64,000 nt of DNA from Muribaculaceae bacterium (lineage in GTDB: Bacteria > Bacteroidota > Bacteroidia > Bacteroidales > Muribaculaceae): contig JAFYYI010000065.1 of the NCBI GenBank assembly GCA_017557665.1, forward strand, positions 140,036 through 204,035, in the 5' to 3' direction. This document shows positions 55,919 to 63,932 of this stretch, in pieces. Under the pieces are notes generated by a model. The model was not told the DNA's origin, did no database searches, and saw only the letters and a program-made list of their open reading frames with translations. The first letter of the stretch is position 1, and each line of letters starts with the position of its first letter. Position numbers and translations under genes: made by a program.

Positions 55919-56575
55919 ATGATACATAACGCAACAGAGCTCATGGGCTATATCCAGCAAGTGGGCTTCCTGCCCTTGTTGTACAGCGGCATCAGGGGCT
56001 ACTCGGCCGATGAGGCAGTGGACCCGGACTGCCGCTATGTGCTCTTGGACGACGGCGGCTGGGAATGGCCGCTGTGGCAGTGGAAAGGCCCTATCGTCAC
56101 CGAGAGCGACTGCGTGTACGGCAAGTTCTTTAACAAGAAGGCTGGCTTTGTCAGTCGCGCGTGGTGGCCCGACCTGTACAACTGGCGCCATCACGCCCAC
56201 CCTGCCCCATCGGCGGGATCCATCGAGGAGACCATCCTGATGACCCTGCGCGAGCACGGCAGCATGATCACGAGAGATTTGCGCCGCACATGCGGTTTCA
56301 CCGAACCCAAGATGCGAAGCCGCTTCGACGGCTACATCACTCGCCTGCAGATGGCATGCCGCGTGGTCACCGAGGATTTTGTCTATCCCCGCGACAAGCA
56401 CGGAAAAGAATACGGCTGGGGATGGGCCTTACTCACCACGCCCGAGCAACTGCTGGGCAAGGAGGCCTGCCACTGTGACCGCTCACCCAAGGAGTCGCTG
56501 GAGCGCATGCTTTCCCACATGGGGAACATCCTGCCCCGAGCCACCGAACAACAATTGATTAAACTCATCAAATAA
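55919..56575 (+). CDS. AlkZ-related winged-helix protein
   Basis: Cytoplasmic protein of about 218 residues. The order 'FLPLLYSGIRGYSADEAV', 'WEWPLWQWKGPIVTESDCVYG', 'AGFVSRAWWPDLYNWR' and 'GFTEPKMRSRFDGYITRLQMACRVVTEDFVY' is that of AlkZ-related proteins, relatives of the YcaQ/AlkZ glycosylases that open DNA interstrand crosslinks. The QxQ catalytic motif of AlkZ is not plain here, so glycosylase activity is uncertain. ATG 55919 fits the GAGGCGG ribosome-site-like stretch; GTG 55907 is an alternative. Confidence 0.75.
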   Translation: MIHNATELMGYIQQVGFLPLLYSGIRGYSADEAVDPDCRYVLLDDGGWEWPLWQWKGPIVTESDCVYGKFFNKKAGFVSRAWWPDLYNWRHHAHPAPSAGSIEETILMTLREHGSMITRDLRRTCGFTEPKMRSRFDGYITRLQMACRVVTEDFVYPRDKHGKEYGWGWALLTTPEQLLGKEACHCDRSPKESLERMLSHMGNILPRATEQQLIKLIK

Positions 56576-56586
56576 CCGATATTATC

Positions 56587-56955
56587 ATGAAACGTATACT
56601 TTTTATCCTGATAGCACTCTTTACTTTTACAGGTCTTCAGGCCCAGAAAATCAGCTATATCGAGACCACGCGCTCGTGGCACTATGTGTATGACGAGAAC
56701 GGTAAGAAGATCCACACCTTCAGCACCTCTCAAGGTCAAGTCGTTGCCTACAGCGAATCGTTCTACGTCCTCAAGAACGGCAGTTGGTACTACACCTGTG
56801 ATGCCAAGGGCAAGAAACTGCACACCTTCTCGGTGAGCAGCGTGGGCGAAGTTCTGTCGGCTGCCGGCGACACCTTCACCAGCCGTCATGGCAGCTGGAT
56901 TTACACCTGGGACAAGAACGGCAAGAAAATCGCCACCCGCAGCGCTCAACATTAA
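56587..56955 (+). CDS. Small secreted protein with three Trp-Gly repeats
   Basis: Exported protein of 122 residues (leader to about 'GLQAQ'). The mature part is three copies of a 36-37-residue unit beginning at Trp31, Trp67 and Trp104: 'SWHYVYDENGKKIHTFS', 'SWYYTCDAKGKKLHTFS', 'SWIYTWDKNGKKIATRS'. The units should make beta-hairpins in a small propeller-like or ladder fold. I know no function; similar short repeats occur in exported binding proteins. It is 11 bases after the AlkZ-related stop. Confidence 0.72.
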   Translation: MKRILFILIALFTFTGLQAQKISYIETTRSWHYVYDENGKKIHTFSTSQGQVVAYSESFYVLKNGSWYYTCDAKGKKLHTFSVSSVGEVLSAAGDTFTSRHGSWIYTWDKNGKKIATRSAQH

Positions 56956-56964
56956 CATCGCCAC

Positions 56965-57363
56965 ATGGACAAAAAACAGTATTTCAAAGCCAACAGACGG
57001 TGGCTGGCCGAAAAAGCTAAAGAGGATGGTGTGAAGCCATTACCCAAAGGCATCTTCTACAAGGTGCTTGCCAGTGGTGACCCCAATGGAAAGCATCCCG
57101 GACCGGGCAGCGTCATCACGGCTCACTATACCGGACGCACCATCGACGGGAAGGTATTTGACACCAGTGGCGGAGAGGTGCCCATGGCCAGCAGGCTGCG
57201 CGACCTCATCGAGGGCTGGATTATCGCCTTGCAGCAGATGCGGCCGGGCGACAAATGGGAAGTGTACATCCCTGCCGAGATGGGTTACGGCAAGTTCTCG
57301 CAAGATGGCATTCCCGGTGGCTCGACGCTGATTTTTGAGATTGAACTGGTGGCGGTGATGTGA
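56965..57363 (+). CDS. FKBP-type peptidyl-prolyl cis-trans isomerase
   Basis: Protein of 132 residues, a single FKBP domain after a short N-terminal helix. Landmarks: 'GSVITAHYTGRTIDGKVFDTS', 'LIEGWIIALQQMRPGDKWEVYIPAEMGYG' and the last strand 'LIFEIELVAVM'. The active-site Asp, Phe, Trp and Tyr of FKBP are in place. No signal peptide is visible, so it acts in the cytoplasm or is exported by an unclear route. It follows the three-repeat protein by nine bases, and may help it or other exported proteins fold. Confidence 0.92.
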   Translation: MDKKQYFKANRRWLAEKAKEDGVKPLPKGIFYKVLASGDPNGKHPGPGSVITAHYTGRTIDGKVFDTSGGEVPMASRLRDLIEGWIIALQQMRPGDKWEVYIPAEMGYGKFSQDGIPGGSTLIFEIELVAVM

Positions 57364-57415
57364 ATGCCGCCACTGAGGTTGCCGGCAGCATGACCCAAAA
57401 ATGTTGATGAAAAAT

Positions 57416-57446
57416 TTGCTGCCGCCACAACTTTTTACTATATTTG
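57416..57446 (+). promoter_or_regulatory. Promoter for the sbcDC operon
   Basis: TTG (57416-57418), a 20-base spacer and TATATTTG (57439-57446), with a leader of about 65 bases before the ATG at 57517. Confidence 0.7.
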
Positions 57447-57516
57447 CACTAAGAAGATTTTTGTACAGGAGAAAATGTATGAACTTTGTCAAACCTTTTA
57501 ACAACTGAATGTTTTC

Positions 57517-58716
57517 ATGTTCAAATTCATCCACACCAGCGACTGGCACCTGGGCCAGAATTTCTATGGCTATGACCGCAGTGAGGAACAACAGGACTTC
57601 CTGCGGCAACTGGCCGATATCGTGCGCAAACAGACCCCCGACGCCTTGCTTGTGAGCGGCGACATCTTCCATACGGCAGCACCATCCAACGCTGCAGTCA
57701 ACCTGTATGTTGAAGAGTTGCTCAACATCCACAAGGCCTGCCCCACCATGGCCATCGTCGTCATTGCCGGAAACCACGACAGCCCTTCCCGTCTCGACAG
57801 CGACAAACGACTGTGGAAACTTGCCGGTGTGACGGTGCTCGGCAGCATCGCCCGTGACGACAACGGACACGCCGACCTCGGCAACCACATCATCAATGTT
57901 AACGATAAGGGCATCATCGCAGCAGTGCCGTTTGCCTATCCCCAGAGTTTCCCCGTCCTGAAGGATGCCGACGTGGAGCGCGACAAGCGCCAGGCCGCCT
58001 ATTTCCAAGCCCTGCTCAACCATGCCGACAGCAAGAACCGCGACAATCTGCCTGTGGTACTCATGGCCCACCTGGCCGTCAACAACAGCGACTTCACGGG
58101 GCATGACCGCAACATGAAGATGGAGTGTGTCGAGATAGACCAGCTGGGCAACGGTTACGACTACATCGCCCTGGGACATATTCACAGGCCACAGGACGTC
58201 AGTGAGCGGGCCCGTTATTGCGGCACCCCGATTCCCGTGAGTTTTGACGAGCAGTGTGAACACTCGGTGACCATCGTCGAGATTGACAGCCACGGCGACC
58301 TGCCCCGTATCGAGACCAAGGTCATCAAGAACACCAAACCACTGCGCACCATTCCACCGACAGCGCCTGCCGACTTTGAGACGGCTCTGGAACTGTTGCA
58401 GCAGTTCAACCCCAACGAACACGCCTACATCAGGCTCAACGTGCTCGTGGACCGTTTCCTGCCCGAGGGGGCACAGGAACGTGCCGCTGCCGCGGTGAAA
58501 GACAAGCAGTGCCGCTATTGCGACATGAAACGCACCAGCACAGCTGCCGTCACAAGCCAAGCCACCCAATTGACGGTGGAGCAATTCAACAAGATGCTGC
58601 CGGTTGAGGTCGCCAACCAGTTCTTTATCGACAAGACCGGACAGCACATGAGCGATAACCAGCAGACCATGTTTAACGCTATTTACCAAGAAGTGGAGAA
58701 GGAGAACAGACAATGA
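57517..58716 (+). CDS. sbcD: Exonuclease subunit SbcD (Mre11 homologue)
   Basis: Nuclease subunit of 399 residues. All metallophosphatase motifs are visible: 'FIHTSDWHLGQNF' (Asp and His), 'LLVSGDIFHTAAPS', 'VVIAGNHDSPSR' (Asn-His-Asp), 'MAHLAV' and 'ALGHIHRP'. A capping domain and the C-terminal SbcC-binding helix follow. With SbcC it cleaves hairpins and protein-blocked DNA ends. Its stop overlaps the start of sbcC by four bases. The standard start at 57517 is preceded by a promoter. Confidence 0.96.
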   Translation: MFKFIHTSDWHLGQNFYGYDRSEEQQDFLRQLADIVRKQTPDALLVSGDIFHTAAPSNAAVNLYVEELLNIHKACPTMAIVVIAGNHDSPSRLDSDKRLWKLAGVTVLGSIARDDNGHADLGNHIINVNDKGIIAAVPFAYPQSFPVLKDADVERDKRQAAYFQALLNHADSKNRDNLPVVLMAHLAVNNSDFTGHDRNMKMECVEIDQLGNGYDYIALGHIHRPQDVSERARYCGTPIPVSFDEQCEHSVTIVEIDSHGDLPRIETKVIKNTKPLRTIPPTAPADFETALELLQQFNPNEHAYIRLNVLVDRFLPEGAQERAAAAVKDKQCRYCDMKRTSTAAVTSQATQLTVEQFNKMLPVEVANQFFIDKTGQHMSDNQQTMFNAIYQEVEKENRQ

Positions 58717-61700
58717 AACTCAAGAAACTCACCATCGACAATATCGCATCGATTGAACACGCCGAAATCGATTTTAACGAGACCCCACTAGCCGACGAAC
58801 GCCTGTTCCTCATCACCGGTGAAACGGGATCGGGCAAGACAACCATCATCGACTGCCTGTGCCTGGCCTTGTATGGCGACACGCCACGCTTGAAGACGGC
58901 CAAGGGCAGCGACTACACCAACAACCGCCAGGAAAACGAGGAGACGCTTCGAACCAATGACGTGAGGCAACTGCTGCGTCGTGGCGCCGTGAGTGCCGAT
59001 GTCAAACTCACGTTTGATGACAACGACGGCACCCCCTACGTCGCCACTTGGCACATCCACCGTTCCCGCAACAAAGCCAACGGCGCCATCCAGAAACCCG
59101 AACGCGCCATCGAGACCGACCAGGGTGTCGCCGATTACAAGATATACACCAAGAAGAATGACCTCGAACGGTTTGTCAAGGAGACCATCGGGCTGGATAT
59201 GAACCAGTTCTTCCGCACTGTGGTACTCGCACAGGGCAAATTCGCCGAGTTTCTCAACAGCGACGACAATGACAAGGCCGCCCTGCTGGAGAAGATGACC
59301 GGTACCGAAGTCTATGCTCAAGTGGGCAGTAAAATCTTTGAGATGTTCCGTGAGAAAGAGGCTGCACGCAACAACCTGCGCGACCAGCTCCAGAACATCG
59401 TTCTCCTCACCGATGAAGAGAAAGCCGACATCAACGAGGAGATGGGCACCCACGGCCGTGAACAGGAAGCCTTGTTCACGCGCAATGAGGGTGCCATGAA
59501 GATGAAACAATGGCTGGAGAACAAAGCCAATAACGAAAAGGACTTGGAGAACAAGCGCAAAGACCTGGCTGACAAACAGGCCAAGACGCAAGAGGCCACC
59601 CAAGTCGAGAAACGGCAACTGGTGGCCGACTGGGAAGCGACCATCGAACCGCGACGAGAACTGAAAGATGGCCTGGAGGCCAAAGGACAGATTCAAGATC
59701 TGATGAACGACAAGCCAGCCTTGCAAGAGGAGTTTGATGACCTCTGCGCCGCCCTGCGCGCCGCCGTCGATACCTTCAATACACAGAAGGAACGACTCTC
59801 CGCCATCAACAGTTTCCTCAGTCAGGAGAAGCCCAACAGCGAGATGTATAAAGACATCAAGAGCATCAAGACTTTGTTGAAGCAACGCCTAACGGAACAG
59901 ACCAACATCATCAAGTTTACCGACGCGCTTGAAAAGGATCGGCAGCGCTATCCGAAAGTGAAGAATACCGCCGAAGCGACACTTAAAGCCCAACAGCAGC
60001 AGGAGGCTATCGTCAAGCAGCTCGAGGCACAATACGACGCCATGGACGTGAAAGCCATCAACACCCTAAAGGACAACCTGGGCAATGCCAAGCAATCTAT
60101 CTTGGAACTCAAGGTCGCCAACGACGCCACCGCCCAAGCCCGCGGCGCCCTCGAAGACATCAAGACAGGGCTCACCAATGAAAAACAGGCGCTTGAGACG
60201 GCAAAGAACTCGCTGGGCGACAAAAATGCCCTCATGGAACAGGCCCGTGAAGCCGTTGATCGTGAGACCGACTGGAACAACCTGCTGCAACAGGCCCACA
60301 AGACGCTCCATCAGGGCGACACCTGCCCCGTCTGCGGCCACACCATCGAGACGCTGCTTGCCCCCAAGGGAGGAAACGTGCTCGAAAGCTTGAAGTCGCA
60401 ACTCAAACTGGCCGAGGAGCAGGTACAGAAGACTAAAACCGAAATTGCCGCCTCTATCAAGGCCATCAAGCAGTTGGAACAACAGGAGGAAAAGGCCATC
60501 AAACTGCTCAACAAGAAAACCGACGAGCAAGCAGAGCAGTGGAACACCACCCACCAATGGTTGACGACTTGCAACCTGCTTGCCGACAAGATGCCCTACA
60601 ATGAACTTGCCGACGCACTCATCTCAGCCCTGGACAAGAGAGTTGAAGAACTGAATAACACCCTGCAGCAAGCGACCGACCTCAACAACCGCATTATCGG
60701 GGAGCGCAAGAAACTCACCGATTGTGCCGAGGCACACAATAATGCCAAAATCGACCTCAACAATGTGACCGAGAGCATCAAGCACCAGCAGGAAGCCATC
60801 GGGCACAGCAATGAGCAAGTGGCATCGCTGACCAACGAGCTGAACGGCCTGTTCACCATCGAGGACTGGCAAGAAAGGATGAACCGCCAACAGGACTTCA
60901 TGGATGAACTGGAGCGCAAAGCCAATGACTATCAGAGCCAGGTTACCGAAGCACAGCACCTCAAGGAGGCTATCAGCCGCGGCGAGGCCATCATTCCTGC
61001 CATGCAAGACAACAAGAACAGCATCACGGGGCTGACCGACAACGGCAAGAGGGTTGACTCGGTACCCGAGAACATCGACGAGCAGTGGCGCCTGTTCGAG
61101 AACAAGTACATCAACTGGAACAACCAGCTGAAACACGAGCACGAGAAAGAGCAAAAGGCCACCCAGACCGTCAACCATTTTCTGGAGGGCAACCACGCCA
61201 TCGACATGCAACGGCTCATGTTCCTCAACACCTGCCAGCAGGATGACATTGACGACATCAAGGCCGCACAACAGGCACTCGCCGAGGAAATCACCCACGT
61301 CAAAGGCGAAATCTCGGCCCTGGAACAACAGAAGAAAAGCATCGCCGACAGCAAGCCTGATTTCCCAGAGGAGGACCGCGAGACACTTGAGAACATCTGC
61401 CAGTCGTGTCAGGCACGGCACAAGGAGCTCACCATGCTCATCGCTCAGCTCAAAGCTCGCCTGGACAACGATGAGAACAACCGCAAGGCCGTTGGCGAGA
61501 AAAAAGAAGCACTCGACAAGGCCGAGGCCGTGTTGGGCCAGTGGGCGATCATGAACGAGATGCTCGGCGATGCCCAGGGTAACAAATTCCGCAAAATCGC
61601 GCAAAGTTACATCCTGGGAGAACTGCTGGCACGGGCCAACGGCTACCTCAGACAGTTCAACGACCGCTATGAGCTTGAAGCCAACCCCGGCACCCTTGTC

Positions 61701-62042
61701 ATCCTGGTGCGCGACCTGCAGCAGGGCGACCTGACGTCGGTCAACACCTTGTCAGGCGGCGAGAGCTTCATGGTGTCACTCGCACTGGCCTTGGCCCTGT
61801 CAAGCACATCAGGGAAGATGTTCAGTGTGGACACCTTGTTCATCGACGAGGGCTTCGGCTCACTCAGCCCCAACTATCTTGACAACGTGATGGAAACCCT
61901 CAACAGGCTCTACGAGATGGGCGGCAAGCGCGTGGGCATCATCAGCCATGTGGAAATGCTCAAGGAGCGCGTCACGACCCAGATCCAAGTCTATCGCGAC
62001 CCCAAGGACAACACCGTGAGCCGCGTCAAGGTCGTGTCCTGA
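58713..62042 (+). CDS. sbcC: SMC-like ATPase subunit SbcC (Rad50 homologue)
   Basis: Protein of 1109 residues, within the normal range. The Walker A motif 'ITGETGSGKTTIIDCL' is at about residue 35; a long coiled coil with a zinc hook at its tip, Cys538-Pro-Val-Cys541, runs from about 200 to 920; the C-terminal lobe has the ABC signature 'NTLSGGESFMVSLALALA' and Walker B 'VDTLFIDEGFGSLSP'. With SbcD it forms a DNA-end-processing nuclease that tethers DNA ends through the hook and controls nuclease access by ATP. Confidence 0.97.
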   Translation: MKLKKLTIDNIASIEHAEIDFNETPLADERLFLITGETGSGKTTIIDCLCLALYGDTPRLKTAKGSDYTNNRQENEETLRTNDVRQLLRRGAVSADVKLTFDDNDGTPYVATWHIHRSRNKANGAIQKPERAIETDQGVADYKIYTKKNDLERFVKETIGLDMNQFFRTVVLAQGKFAEFLNSDDNDKAALLEKMTGTEVYAQVGSKIFEMFREKEAARNNLRDQLQNIVLLTDEEKADINEEMGTHGREQEALFTRNEGAMKMKQWLENKANNEKDLENKRKDLADKQAKTQEATQVEKRQLVADWEATIEPRRELKDGLEAKGQIQDLMNDKPALQEEFDDLCAALRAAVDTFNTQKERLSAINSFLSQEKPNSEMYKDIKSIKTLLKQRLTEQTNIIKFTDALEKDRQRYPKVKNTAEATLKAQQQQEAIVKQLEAQYDAMDVKAINTLKDNLGNAKQSILELKVANDATAQARGALEDIKTGLTNEKQALETAKNSLGDKNALMEQAREAVDRETDWNNLLQQAHKTLHQGDTCPVCGHTIETLLAPKGGNVLESLKSQLKLAEEQVQKTKTEIAASIKAIKQLEQQEEKAIKLLNKKTDEQAEQWNTTHQWLTTCNLLADKMPYNELADALISALDKRVEELNNTLQQATDLNNRIIGERKKLTDCAEAHNNAKIDLNNVTESIKHQQEAIGHSNEQVASLTNELNGLFTIEDWQERMNRQQDFMDELERKANDYQSQVTEAQHLKEAISRGEAIIPAMQDNKNSITGLTDNGKRVDSVPENIDEQWRLFENKYINWNNQLKHEHEKEQKATQTVNHFLEGNHAIDMQRLMFLNTCQQDDIDDIKAAQQALAEEITHVKGEISALEQQKKSIADSKPDFPEEDRETLENICQSCQARHKELTMLIAQLKARLDNDENNRKAVGEKKEALDKAEAVLGQWAIMNEMLGDAQGNKFRKIAQSYILGELLARANGYLRQFNDRYELEANPGTLVILVRDLQQGDLTSVNTLSGGESFMVSLALALALSSTSGKMFSVDTLFIDEGFGSLSPNYLDNVMETLNRLYEMGGKRVGIISHVEMLKERVTTQIQVYRDPKDNTVSRVKVVS

Positions 62043-62079
62043 CGCGGTGACATGGTGGAGTGAACAAGAAAGAAAACTG

Positions 62080-62574
62080 CTAGAATACCATTTCGCCGTC
62101 AAACGAGATGGCATCCTTGTCACGGGCAATGATGTCGATATAGGCCTTGCCGTTATTGAACACATCTATGCGGAAGAAATAGGTGTCTTCCTCATTATTT
62201 ACCGTGAACTCGATGTGTGAACGGTTGCTCGTCGGATAGGTGATGGAGTATTTCTCGATGTTGCCTTTGAAGTTCAACCCCTTGCCGCCGCCATAGGGCA
62301 CACGGTAGGCCTCGCCCACATAGGGAAGGTAGCTGTCCACCTCATCTCCGTTGACCTTCAACTCATAGTTTGAGGTCACGTGACGCGGCATGCCACCCAG
62401 CGGTTTCATCCAGTCCACCGCGATTGTGTAATGACGAGTGTCAAGCCCCTCTTGCACCTGACGGGTGACCTGTGCTTCACGCTCGGCCTTGGTCAAGCCA
62501 TTGCTGGTGCCACATGACACCATCAGCAACAACAGGGCGAACAATGTTGACAATAAAAATGACTTCCTTTTCAT
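62080..62574 (-). CDS. DUF4251 lipoprotein
   Basis: Lipoprotein of 164 residues: 'LFALLLLMVSC' leader, then a helical stretch ('LTKAEREAQVTRQVQEGLDT') and the DUF4251 beta domain ('YTIAVDWMKPLGGMPRHVTSNYELKVNGD', 'SYLPYVGEAYRVPYGGGKGLNF', 'EFTVNNEEDTYFFRIDVFNNGKAYIDI'). Common in Bacteroidales; its role is unknown, but the fold suggests a periplasmic or outer membrane binding protein. It faces sbcC and is a separate transcription unit. Confidence 0.85.
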   Translation of the reverse strand: MKRKSFLLSTLFALLLLMVSCGTSNGLTKAEREAQVTRQVQEGLDTRHYTIAVDWMKPLGGMPRHVTSNYELKVNGDEVDSYLPYVGEAYRVPYGGGKGLNFKGNIEKYSITYPTSNRSHIEFTVNNEEDTYFFRIDVFNNGKAYIDIIARDKDAISFDGEMVF

Positions 62575-62922
62575 AATGCTGTTCTGATTCTGATATCAAC
62601 CCAATGGCGGTTTGAGCTTGCCGGCAACCGGGACATGCCCTTCAACCGACCTTGCCGCCGTGAATAACTTTTGCAAATAACGCAAGAAATAATATAAAAA
62701 GCAAATAATACAACGAGTATTTTTGAGAAAACATCTTCGTTGGCTTTTCGTCGTTGCCGGACACTCAAAAATCACAGGTGACCAATTTGCCTCTTGCTAG
62801 ATGCATTTTAGGCCACATTTATACAAGTAACATAACTTCCTGTACAACAAAATATTACCACAAATACGCCAAAATCTTCAAATCAGAAAAAACACTTTTT
62901 TTAAAAAAAATCGTCAAAATAG
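62575..62922. other. AT-rich intergenic stretch with no gene seen
   Basis: About 350 bases between the DUF4251 lipoprotein start and the tRNA promoter. Short open frames on either strand have no coding character, start from alternative codons and show no conserved motif. I see no repeat family or hairpin stronger than chance in it. Confidence 0.5.
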
Positions 62923-62952
62923 TTGGTAGTTCTGAAAAAAGCAGTACCTTTG
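62923..62952 (+). promoter_or_regulatory. Promoter of the tRNA-Lys gene
   Basis: TTG (62923-62925), a 19-base spacer and TACCTTTG (62945-62952), 22 bases before the tRNA. Confidence 0.75.
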
Positions 62953-62974
62953 CAGTCGCAATTGAACAAACGCT

Positions 62975-63050
62975 GACTCCGTAGCTCAGTTGGTAGAGCA
63001 ATTGACTCTTAATCAATGGGTCGTGGGTTCGAGTCCCACCGGGGTCACCA
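62975..63050 (+). tRNA. tRNA-Lys (anticodon CTT)
   Basis: Acceptor arm GACTCCG (62975) pairs with CGGGGTC (63040-63046) followed by the discriminator A and an encoded CCA. D arm with GTAGCTCAGTTGGTAGAGC, anticodon arm ATTGA-CTCTTAA-TCAAT with anticodon CTT at 63008-63010, and T arm GTGGGTTCGAGTCCCAC are all standard. Anticodon CTT reads AAG, lysine. 76 bases including CCA. Confidence 0.97.
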
Positions 63051-63055
63051 AAAGG

Positions 63056-63092
63056 AAAGCCAAATGACTTGTAATGAGCCGTTTGGCTTTTT
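63056..63092 (+). terminator. Terminator after tRNA-Lys
   Basis: AAAGCCAAA (63056-63064) pairs exactly with TTTGGCTTT (63082-63090), with a 17-base loop and a run of T to 63092. It starts five bases after the tRNA. Confidence 0.75.
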
Positions 63093-63147
63093 CGTTATGC
63101 CAATCATTGGCTTTTTATTCCTGGCAAAGCGCCACAAGATTGACGAC

Positions 63148-63378
63148 ATGGCGGCACGGACACGCTGCATGGAGACCCTGCGCGAGCTCTTCCGCCAGTA
63201 CATGTCGCTGCTGATCCTGGAGAAGACCAAGCTGGAGCAGCACTGCATCTACCTCGACCCAAGGATATCGTTCAACGAGATTGACCGATACTTCTTCAGC
63301 GGATGCGCCTGCGCCTACTTTCAGATAGCCGTAGATGTCTATACCGACCTAAGATACAATGCCGATGAATGGGAATAA
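63148..63378 (+). CDS. Small phage-type protein, start not settled
   Basis: Open frame that continues upstream into the tRNA, but the tRNA terminator lies in that part, so the real start is an internal ATG, 63148 or perhaps 63097. From 63148 it encodes 76 residues ('MAARTRCMETLRELFRQYMS' to 'YTDLRYNADEWE'), helical, with a Cys-rich 'YFFSGCACAYFQIAVDV' near its end. It overlaps the next gene, the typical packing of phage structural genes. Position beside a tRNA and overlap suggest a remnant of an integrated phage; I do not recognise the family itself. Confidence 0.5.
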   Translation: MAARTRCMETLRELFRQYMSLLILEKTKLEQHCIYLDPRISFNEIDRYFFSGCACAYFQIAVDVYTDLRYNADEWE

Positions 63379-63796
63379 GCCTACCGAACAACAGGCGCTG
63401 CAGGAGCGCCAGAAGTTCGTCACCGCCTTCAATGACACGATGCTGCGCATCTGGCAGGAGCAAATCACCCTGCTCGGTGTCAATGACACCGGGGCACTGC
63501 TGGCATCGCCCAAGGCATTGCCGCTGCGGGCAGACGGTCGTTTCTTCGAGGTCGGATTGTCCCAGTCCTTCCTCGAATATGGCTTGTGGCAGGACTACGG
63601 CACGGGCCGCGAGACGCCCCGTGGTAATAGTGGCGATCTTGGCAGAGCCAAGAAACGCCAACGCCGCCGCTGGTTCTCTCGCAAGTATTACGCCTCAGTC
63701 ATGAACTTGAAGGAGTTCCTCGAAGAGAACATCGGTAAAGAATTCTGTGGCATAATTAGTTCAGCGCTGTCGAAGGATTTTAGACATAATCACTGA
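63359..63796 (+). CDS. HK97-gp10-like or tail-completion-type phage protein
   Basis: Protein of 145 residues overlapping the upstream gene by 20 bases. Helical start ('FVTAFNDTMLRIWQEQITLL'), then a basic beta-rich middle with 'QSFLEYGLWQDYGTGRETPRG' and 'WFSRKYYASVMNLKEFLEENI'. The Tyr-Gly-Thr-Gly pattern before a Pro/Arg-rich loop is that of head-tail joining proteins such as HK97 gp10 and minor tail proteins, where 'veyGTg' is common. No other phage genes are in the window. I am moderately sure of the phage origin and less so of the exact role. Confidence 0.55.
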   Translation: MPMNGNKPTEQQALQERQKFVTAFNDTMLRIWQEQITLLGVNDTGALLASPKALPLRADGRFFEVGLSQSFLEYGLWQDYGTGRETPRGNSGDLGRAKKRQRRRWFSRKYYASVMNLKEFLEENIGKEFCGIISSALSKDFRHNH

Positions 63797-63833
63797 AAGT
63801 TTGTGTTTTTCATGGTACTATTAGATTAGTAGG

Positions 63834-63866
63834 GCAGGTCACGCGTGAGCGTCGCCTGCTTTTTTT
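63834..63866 (+). terminator. Intrinsic terminator after the phage-like genes
   Basis: GCAGG (63834-63838) pairs with CCTGC (63855-63859), and inside it ACGC pairs with GCGT around a GTGA loop, followed by eight T. A textbook hairpin with U-run, at about 38 bases after the stop at 63796. Confidence 0.85.
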
Positions 63867-63898
63867 CAAAGGTATTCTATTTTTTTCAAGAATTATTG

Positions 63899-63906
63899 TA
63901 ACTTTG
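63899..63906 (+). promoter_or_regulatory. -7 box for the last gene
   Basis: TAACTTTG at 63899-63906 fits the TAnnTTTG element; no good TTG lies at the right distance, so the upstream half is uncertain. Confidence 0.5.
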
Positions 63907-63932
63907 CCGCATAACAAAAACTTATGACTGTT

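Noticed and set aside
57040..58713. 557-codon open frame antisense to the FKBP and sbcD genes
   Set aside because: It is opposite two genes with full catalytic motifs and contains none itself; long antisense frames are common in GC-rich coding DNA of this bias.
62571..62768. 65-codon minus-strand frame upstream of the DUF4251 lipoprotein
   Set aside because: Has no conserved motif, overlaps the lipoprotein start by four bases only by chance, and lies in AT-rich DNA with no sign of coding.
63016..63147. Continuous open frame from inside tRNA-Lys into the downstream gene
   Set aside because: It would start within the tRNA and cross its terminator at 63056-63092; only the part after the terminator can be coding.
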